21,415 nucleotides of DNA from Planctomycetaceae bacterium (lineage in GTDB: Bacteria; Planctomycetota; Phycisphaerae; Phycisphaerales; SM1A02): positions 1-21,415 of the forward strand of contig JAIYCA010000393.1 of the NCBI GenBank assembly GCA_027488265.1. Reading direction: 5' to 3'. A model generated the notes under the pieces. It was not told the origin of the DNA. It did no database searches and saw only the letters and a list, made by a program, of their open reading frames with translations. The translations under genes were made by a program, and so were the position numbers. The stretch's first letter is position 1. Each line of letters starts with the position of its first letter. This document shows positions 16,836 to 21,415 of this stretch, piece after piece.

Positions 16836-18050
16836 ATGCAAATCGATGCCACATCGTCCGCTTCACGATCGTCCGCCCGTCGCGTCGTCATTGTTGGTGG
16901 CGGCTCAGCAGGGATTTCCGTTGCGGCGCGACTGGCGAAGGCGAACGCCACGGTCACGATCGTGGATCCATCGGAAACGCACGATTACCAACCGCTTTGG
17001 ACGCTCGTTGGTGCGGGAGTGCTTCCGCGCGAGGCGGCGCGGCGGCGCGAGCGCGACTTGATCCCGAGCGGCGTGGAATGGGTGCGTGAAGCGGTGACAG
17101 GCTTTGAGCCCGATGCGAAATCCGTCGTGACGTCAACTGGACGCCGCATCGCGTACGACGTACTCGTCGTTGCCGCTGGGTTGCAACTCGATTGGGGCAA
17201 GGTGAAAGGCCTCGAGGGCAACATCGGCCGCAACGGCATTTGCTCGAACTACGCGTTTGAAACTGTCTCGACCACGTGGGACGCGATTCGCACTTTCAAA
17301 GGTGGCGACGCGGTCTTCACCCATCCCGCAACACCGATCAAGTGTGGCGGTGCTCCACAAAAGATCATGTACCTCGCCGACGATGCATTTCGTCGTCAGG
17401 GTGTTCGCGGGCAGTCGCGCATCCACTTCTACTCAGGCGAAACTTCGATCTTCAAGGTTGAGAAGTATGCAGCACAACTGCGCGCGGTGATTGCGCGGAA
17501 AGAGATCGAGCCGCCGCACTTCAAGCACAACCTCGTCGAAGTGCGTGCGGATGCGCGCGAAGCGGTGTTTGAAGATCTCGACGCGAAGCGAGAAGTCGTG
17601 CAGCGCTTCGATCTCTTGCATGTCACGCCACCGATGTCGTCGCCGGATTTCATCAAGAAGAGTCCGCTCGCCGCAGCAACGGGCTGGGTGGAAGTCGACA
17701 AGTTCACCTGTCGGCACACGCGTTTCCCTGAGATTTTTGCACTCGGCGATTGCTCGAGTCTTCCGACAAGTAAGACGGGTGCCGCGATCCGCAAGCAGGC
17801 ACCGGTGGTTGTCACGAATGTGCTCGATGTCCTCGCCGGCCGCGAACCAAGCGCGAAATACGACGGCTACACATCGTGCCCGCTCGTGACCGGCTACGGG
17901 TCGCTTGTGCTCGCGGAGTTCGACTACGACCTCAAACCTGCGGAGAGTTTTCCATTCGATCAGTCGAAAGAGCGTTGGAGTATGTACATGCTGAAGCGGT
18001 GGCTCTTGCCGCAGCTCTATTGGCATGGCATGTTGAAGGGCCGCGCGTAA
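16836..18050 (+). CDS. sqr: Type II sulfide:quinone oxidoreductase
   Basis: This is a complete 404-residue flavoprotein. It would oxidise sulfide to a persulfide or polysulfide and pass two electrons to quinone at the membrane. The FAD-binding motif VVIVGGGSAGISVAARL lies at 17-33. HDYQPLWTLVGAG (49-61), IKCGGAPQK (168-176), LHVTPPM (261-267), FALGDCSSLPTSKT (301-314) and YTSCPLVTGYG (345-355) match the mitochondrial-type (SQRDL/SQOR, type II) enzymes very closely. The two redox-active cysteines correspond to Cys170 and Cys348. FPFDQSKERWSMYMLKRWLLP near the C-terminus is the amphipathic membrane-association region. A dehydrogenase of another type is unlikely given both cysteines and this tail. 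It is flanked by rhodanese, exporter and persulfide dioxygenase genes, which fits sulfide oxidation. No good Shine-Dalgarno site is seen. Confidence 0.95.
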   Translation: MQIDATSSASRSSARRVVIVGGGSAGISVAARLAKANATVTIVDPSETHDYQPLWTLVGAGVLPREAARRRERDLIPSGVEWVREAVTGFEPDAKSVVTSTGRRIAYDVLVVAAGLQLDWGKVKGLEGNIGRNGICSNYAFETVSTTWDAIRTFKGGDAVFTHPATPIKCGGAPQKIMYLADDAFRRQGVRGQSRIHFYSGETSIFKVEKYAAQLRAVIARKEIEPPHFKHNLVEVRADAREAVFEDLDAKREVVQRFDLLHVTPPMSSPDFIKKSPLAAATGWVEVDKFTCRHTRFPEIFALGDCSSLPTSKTGAAIRKQAPVVVTNVLDVLAGREPSAKYDGYTSCPLVTGYGSLVLAEFDYDLKPAESFPFDQSKERWSMYMLKRWLLPQLYWHGMLKGRA

Positions 18051-18093
18051 GCCCCGCAGTTGCGAGGGGCGTTCGAGGTTCGCGATGCATCGC
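18051..18093. terminator. Hairpins between convergent sqr and exporter genes
   Basis: GCCCC (18051-18055) and GGGGC (18066-18070) pair directly after the sqr stop codon. GCGATGCATCGC at 18082-18093 is a perfect 12-bp palindrome. Both lie in the 85-nt convergent gap and may terminate transcription. No T-tract is seen. Confidence 0.4.
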
Positions 18094-18135
18094 AACTTCG
18101 CGATGGCGCGAACTCAACGGGCGTATAGGTCGCGT

Positions 18136-19041
18136 CTACGGGTTGGCGGTCGGCGTACTGGAATGAGCGTCGAACCACTGCGGAAAAACGCGCGGCGCTT
18201 GTCGCCATGCGACGTAGCCGGCCATCACGACGAGGAACACTGCGAACACCTTGCGCAAAGTCCCTTGGTCGATGCGCCTCGCGAGCAGGCTTCCGATGAG
18301 GCTGCCCACGATTCCGAGTGCGATGAAGAGACCGATGACGGTCCAGTCGATCGCGTTCTGTTCGGTCGCACTCGGGTGAAGAGCAGCACTTCCGGCGAAG
18401 ATCGACTTGACCAAGCCAGCCGTGCAATTCACCGCGATGATCGCGAGGCTTGTGCCAATCGCGATCTTCATCGGCAGACGACGAAGCAACACGAGTACAG
18501 GCACGATCAGGAATCCGCCGCCGATACCGACGATACCCGTCATGAAACCAAGTGCAAAGCCTTGCGCCACAATGATCGCGCTGCCGGAAGTGGGCGCTTG
18601 ATCGTTGGCACTCAGATCGGTGACGCTGAAATCGGTGACGCTGAAATCGGTGACGCTCGTATCGACGTCGTTCGGCATCGGCTCGCTCTTGCGAGGCGAT
18701 CGAAACATGAGCACCGACGCGGTGAGCATGAGCGCCGCGAGCAGGAGGAGTTGCACCGCGCCGGGAATCCACTGCGCGACGTGCGTTCCGAGCAGGGTTC
18801 CGAAGACGCCTGTAATCGCGAGGAGAAGTGCGCTCTTCCAATCGATCTTCTTCGCGAAACTCGCGCGCGCCGCACCGAAGAGGGCGATCGCGCCGACAAT
18901 CGCGAGCGACTCGACGATCGCGGCTTTCTCGTCGTGGCCGACGAGATACACCAAGATCGGCACGGTGAGAATGGCGCCGCCCGAGCCGAGGAGGCCGAGC
19001 GAGAGCCCGACGAGTGTCGCGCCAAGCCACGCCCAAATCAT
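18136..19041 (-). CDS. TauE/SafE (TSUP) family membrane exporter
   Basis: The 301-residue integral membrane protein has about eight hydrophobic segments. It has the two pseudo-repeat halves of the TSUP family: GLLGSGGAILTVPIL (17-31) in the first and GIVGIGGGFLIVPVL (169-183) in the second. TSUP members move small organic or sulfur-containing anions such as sulfite and sulfoacetate. Here the sqr/dioxygenase context makes sulfite or thiosulfate export the best guess. Between the halves (about 117-153) is a hydrophilic loop with a VTDFS tandem repeat that is not typical of the family. ATG at 19041 has GAGGA 5 nt upstream; a TTG seven codons earlier is less likely. The gene lies 190 nt downstream of the dioxygenase gene on the same strand, so they may share a transcript. 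Confidence 0.9.
   Translation of the reverse strand: MIWAWLGATLVGLSLGLLGSGGAILTVPILVYLVGHDEKAAIVESLAIVGAIALFGAARASFAKKIDWKSALLLAITGVFGTLLGTHVAQWIPGAVQLLLLAALMLTASVLMFRSPRKSEPMPNDVDTSVTDFSVTDFSVTDLSANDQAPTSGSAIIVAQGFALGFMTGIVGIGGGFLIVPVLVLLRRLPMKIAIGTSLAIIAVNCTAGLVKSIFAGSAALHPSATEQNAIDWTVIGLFIALGIVGSLIGSLLARRIDQGTLRKVFAVFLVVMAGYVAWRQAPRVFPQWFDAHSSTPTANP
18616..18660 (-). repeat. 15-nt tandem repeat inside the TauE/SafE gene
   Basis: Three contiguous 15-nt units, the first two identical (ATCGGTGACGCTGAA on the plus strand) and the third differing at its end, encode VTD(F/L)S-type repeats in the central loop of the exporter. Confidence 0.85.
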
Positions 19042-19231
19042 GCGATTCCTCGTTCGAAACAAATCATGACTTTGACTCTTGATCAGGCGTTGGCGGGGAA
19101 GCGAGCGGGCGAGTCATGAAGTTCGTTTGGGGTGGTGGGGCGGACGATGGATCACCGATGCCAACGCGTCCCGTTCATCGGAACGGGGTGGAGCATTCTC
19201 GTTGATTTCGCGCGCCATTTCAGGAGTCGCG

Positions 19232-20704
19232 TCACGTGCCACAGGAAGCGGTGCCACACGTCGCGCCCTTTGCCGCCTCTGCTTGCCATGCGAGCATGCC
19301 GCCCGCGAGGTTGGTCACGCGGTAGCCGTGCTTTTGGAGCAACGAGCACGCGCGGGCTGAGCGGGCACCTGATCGGCAGTTCACCAAGATGTGACGGTCC
19401 TTCGGAACTTCGTTCATGCGACCAAAGAGCCGCGTGTGTGCGATGTTGTGGGCACCATCGATGTGCCCCTCAGCGAACTCAACGCGGCGCCGAGCATCAA
19501 GCACGAACGGACGAGCCGCCGACGCGAGCGAGTCCTCGAGCAGCGCATGTGCCGCCGCGATGTCGATTTCCGCCGTCGTCTCCATCACGCCGCCTGCCGC
19601 GGCCACTTCCGGCATCTTCGAAGCGTCGATCCAACCGACGATCTCATCGAGTCCAACGCGGATGAGATCGCGCACCGCTTCATCGAGGCGCGCGGCATCA
19701 ATCACGAGATAGATCTTCTCGTTTTCGCCGATCATCGAGCCTGCGTCGGTATTGAAACTGTTGCCAAGCGGCAGGGTGAGTGCACCCTTCGCGTGACCGC
19801 TCTTGAATTGCGCCCACGGGCGCGTGTCGACGATCGCGCACGTCGTGCCGTCGATCTTCGCGAACTCCGCTGGCGAGAGTTCGCGCGGCTTTGGCACGCC
19901 GCCGAGGACACGCGGGCCCATCTTGTTGTCGCGCTTCATGCGGGCGAAATACAGCGGAGGTTCCGGTTGACCGTCGAGGATGAAGTCGACGAACTTCTTC
20001 TCACTCGTCGCCGCGTTGAGCGCGGCGTTGAAACGCCGCTCGTAGCCGACGGTCGATTGCGGAACCGCACCAAGCGCCTTGCCGCACGCACTTCCCGCGC
20101 CGTGGCCCGGCCAAACTTGGAGGTATTCGGCCCAATCGCGTGTCTTGAGCACGGTCTTGTACAGGCGATGCGCCGACGGATCGGCAACCCCCGACATGCC
20201 CGCGGCGCTCTCCAAGAGATCAGGTCGACCGAGATCGCCTACAAAGAGGAAGTCGCCAGTCGCAATGCCCATCGGCGCATCAGCCCCGCCGCCGAGGTCG
20301 GTCACCTCGTAACAGAGGTGTTCGGGCGTGTGGCCTGGCGTATGGATCGCGCGGAATCGGATGTTTCCGATCTTGAAGGTGTCGCCATCTTTCAAGAGCA
20401 CCGCGTCGTAGCGGCCGCCGCCTGATTTCTGGTCAACCCACATGTACTTCCAGTCGGCATCGCCCTCGTCGGAGAGATAGACGCGCGCGCCTTTCTCGGC
20501 GAATTCGCGCGCACCCGTCAGATAGTCGGCGTGAATATGCGTGTCGGCGACGGCGACAATGCGAAGACCGTTGGCCTTCGCAACCGCTTCGTAGCGATCG
20601 ATGTCGCGCTCGGGGTCGATCACAATCGCTTCGCCCGTCTTCTGGCAACCGATGAGGTACGCGGCTTCAGCGAGTTTTTCGTCGTAGATCTGTCGGAAGA
20701 ACAT
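19232..20704 (-). CDS. Persulfide dioxygenase-like metallo-hydrolase fused to two rhodanese domains
   Basis: The predicted protein has 490 residues. Residues 1-250 are an ETHE1/Blh-type metallo-beta-lactamase fold: THIHADYL (55-62), HTPGHTPEH (121-129), GDFLFVGDLGRPDL (150-163) and WPGHGAGSACGK (198-209). By family knowledge the iron ligands would include His56, His121 and Asp151, and the reaction is oxidation of glutathione persulfide (or a similar thiol persulfide) to sulfite using oxygen. A first rhodanese domain (about 275-362) has lost its catalytic cysteine: the loop reads LVIDAARL. The second (about 385-475) is intact, with Cys443 in NCRSGARS. The last residues, CGTASCGT, carry two more cysteines. 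GGAG lies 5 nt before the ATG. It acts downstream of SQR in sulfide oxidation and probably precedes the exporter gene in one transcript. A hydroxyacylglutathione hydrolase is a less likely alternative. Confidence 0.92.
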   Translation of the reverse strand: MFFRQIYDEKLAEAAYLIGCQKTGEAIVIDPERDIDRYEAVAKANGLRIVAVADTHIHADYLTGAREFAEKGARVYLSDEGDADWKYMWVDQKSGGGRYDAVLLKDGDTFKIGNIRFRAIHTPGHTPEHLCYEVTDLGGGADAPMGIATGDFLFVGDLGRPDLLESAAGMSGVADPSAHRLYKTVLKTRDWAEYLQVWPGHGAGSACGKALGAVPQSTVGYERRFNAALNAATSEKKFVDFILDGQPEPPLYFARMKRDNKMGPRVLGGVPKPRELSPAEFAKIDGTTCAIVDTRPWAQFKSGHAKGALTLPLGNSFNTDAGSMIGENEKIYLVIDAARLDEAVRDLIRVGLDEIVGWIDASKMPEVAAAGGVMETTAEIDIAAAHALLEDSLASAARPFVLDARRRVEFAEGHIDGAHNIAHTRLFGRMNEVPKDRHILVNCRSGARSARACSLLQKHGYRVTNLAGGMLAWQAEAAKGATCGTASCGT

Positions 20705-20738
20705 GGTGTGCTCCGGTCGTAGAAACTGCTTGTAGAAA

Positions 20739-20809
20739 CCCGCGCGCGAGACTCACCGACGGGGCGCGTCAGAGGCATTGTGAGCGCGTAAGGGTTCGAC
20801 GCGCGCGGG
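20739..20809. repeat. Long-range inverted repeat in the glycosylasparaginase/dioxygenase gap
   Basis: CCCGCGCGCG (20739-20748) and CGCGCGCGGG (20800-20809) are perfect inverted copies separated by 51 nt. They lie just after the glycosylasparaginase stop and 35-105 nt upstream of the dioxygenase start. This could be a terminator, a leader structure or a chance GC-rich match. Confidence 0.4.
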
Positions 20810-20813
20810 AAAT

Positions 20814-21415
20814 TCATCGCAATTCTGACGGCGCGTCGTGGAGGCTCTCGCCGAGGGCGTACGTGAAGCCCTTCTGAACCGCGAACGCGCCGACGCGGCC
20901 ACGGAAATCAAGCGCGAGCATGCCGACTTGGTACTCGGCGGGGTTGCCGTTCTTCGCGATGATCCGCGCGATGGCGTGTTCGCAGGCCTCTTGCGGCGTC
21001 ATGCCGTGGCGCATGGCTTCAACCGCAAGGTGCGCGCCGAGGGTGCGCAGCACCGTTTCGCCGAGGCCCGTGCAAATCGCGCCGCCGATCGGTGCGTCGA
21101 CGAAGATCCCAGCGCCGATGATGGGCGAGTCGCCCACGCGACCGTGCATCTTGTAGGCGAGGCCGCTGGTCGTCGATCCCGCCGCCATGCGGCCGTTCTT
21201 GTCGAGGGCGAGCATCGAAATTGTGTCGTGGTTTTCGATGTTGATGCGAGGCCGATACTGCCGTTCAACGAGCCACTCGCGCCACTCGCGCTCGGCGGCG
21301 GGGGAGAGGCACGCGCCGCCTACGGCGTCGCAACCCTGGCATTCGGGTCGCACTTCGAGCCCCGACTCACGCGCGAATTGCTCCGCTCCCGCGCCGACAA
21401 GAAGAACGTGCGGCG
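20814..21415 (-). CDS. Glycosylasparaginase (N4-GlcNAc-asparaginase family), 5' part missing
   Basis: The frame is open to the right edge, giving about 200 C-terminal residues of a family usually near 330-350 residues long. The sequence entering from the edge, HVLLVGAGAEQFARESGLE, matches the end of the alpha chain. The autoprocessing site is in NIENHDTISMLALD. Cleavage before the Thr (codon 21222-21224) would free it as the N-terminal nucleophile of the beta chain. KMHGRVGDSPIIGAG and CTGLGETVLRTLG are the substrate-binding segments. Family members hydrolyse the GlcNAc-Asn bond of glycoasparagines, and isoaspartyl peptidases are related, but the HDT and HGRVGDS motifs favour glycosylasparaginase. 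Before the cleavage site is a Cys-containing stretch (ECQGCDAVGGACL). Its signal peptide, if any, is outside the window. Possibly it helps use host or algal glycoproteins. Confidence 0.92.
   Translation of the reverse strand, partial: PHVLLVGAGAEQFARESGLEVRPECQGCDAVGGACLSPAAEREWREWLVERQYRPRINIENHDTISMLALDKNGRMAAGSTTSGLAYKMHGRVGDSPIIGAGIFVDAPIGGAICTGLGETVLRTLGAHLAVEAMRHGMTPQEACEHAIARIIAKNGNPAEYQVGMLALDFRGRVGAFAVQKGFTYALGESLHDAPSELR

Noticed and set aside
18085..19119. A 344-codon plus-strand open frame
   Set aside because: It is antisense to the TauE/SafE gene, which has clear membrane helices and family motifs. The translation is highly charged and without any recognisable domain.
19391..20425. 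A 344-codon plus-strand open frame
   Set aside because: It is antisense to the dioxygenase-rhodanese gene, whose catalytic motifs are unambiguous.

Overview
The window looks like chromosomal DNA from a high-GC planctomycete, most likely of the class Phycisphaerae. The main clue is three consecutive secreted proteins that end in paired dockerin-like loops running from Cys-Pro-x-Asp to a final Trp-Gly-x-Cys. This 'GC-type dockerin' C-terminus is typical of Phycisphaerales. Supporting clues are a PA14/beta-propeller secreted protein, a DUF1569 protein, and weak or absent Shine-Dalgarno sites at several genes. No tRNA, rRNA, CRISPR array, insertion sequence or phage gene was recognised.

Layout. 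(1) 1-2153, minus strand: a BtpA-family TIM-barrel protein cut by the left edge, 9 nt behind a GluR0-like ligand-gated potassium channel. (2) 2270-6035, plus strand: type I glyceraldehyde-3-phosphate dehydrogenase, a terminator, then a PA14/beta-propeller secreted protein closely followed by a DUF1569 (DinB-like) protein. (3) 6093-8225, minus strand: a winged-helix regulator with a basic tail, and an unrecognised 429-residue protein. (4) 8534-13032, plus strand: three secreted dockerin-ended proteins. The first carries repeats resembling DUF7453. The second and third are tandem paralogues with HAF-like repeats, joined by an ATGA overlap. (5) 13148-15939: a RhlE-type DEAD-box helicase with a long low-complexity tail (minus), divergent from a DUF1801-like protein with a Lys/Ala/Ser tail (plus). 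(6) 16014-20704: a sulfide-oxidation module of rhodanese-DUF2892, type II sulfide:quinone oxidoreductase, TauE/SafE exporter, and a persulfide-dioxygenase/double-rhodanese fusion. (7) 20814-21415, minus strand: the C-terminal part of a glycosylasparaginase, cut by the right edge.

How the genes may work together. Region 6 is the clearest pathway. SQR would oxidise sulfide to a persulfide while reducing quinone. The ETHE1-like dioxygenase would oxidise the persulfide to sulfite. The rhodanese domains would move sulfane sulfur, possibly to thiosulfate, and the TauE/SafE protein could export sulfite or a related anion. This suggests sulfide detoxification or energy gain in a heterotroph. Region 4 looks like a small cell-surface or secretome locus, with perfect hairpins bounding its transcription units.

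I did not find one unmistakably new multi-gene defence or biosynthetic system. The most unusual items are the GluR0-like channel lacking the usual ligand-binding arginine and placed beside a BtpA-family gene, the coupled dockerin paralogue pair, the unknown 429-residue protein, and several perfect inverted repeats in gene leaders.
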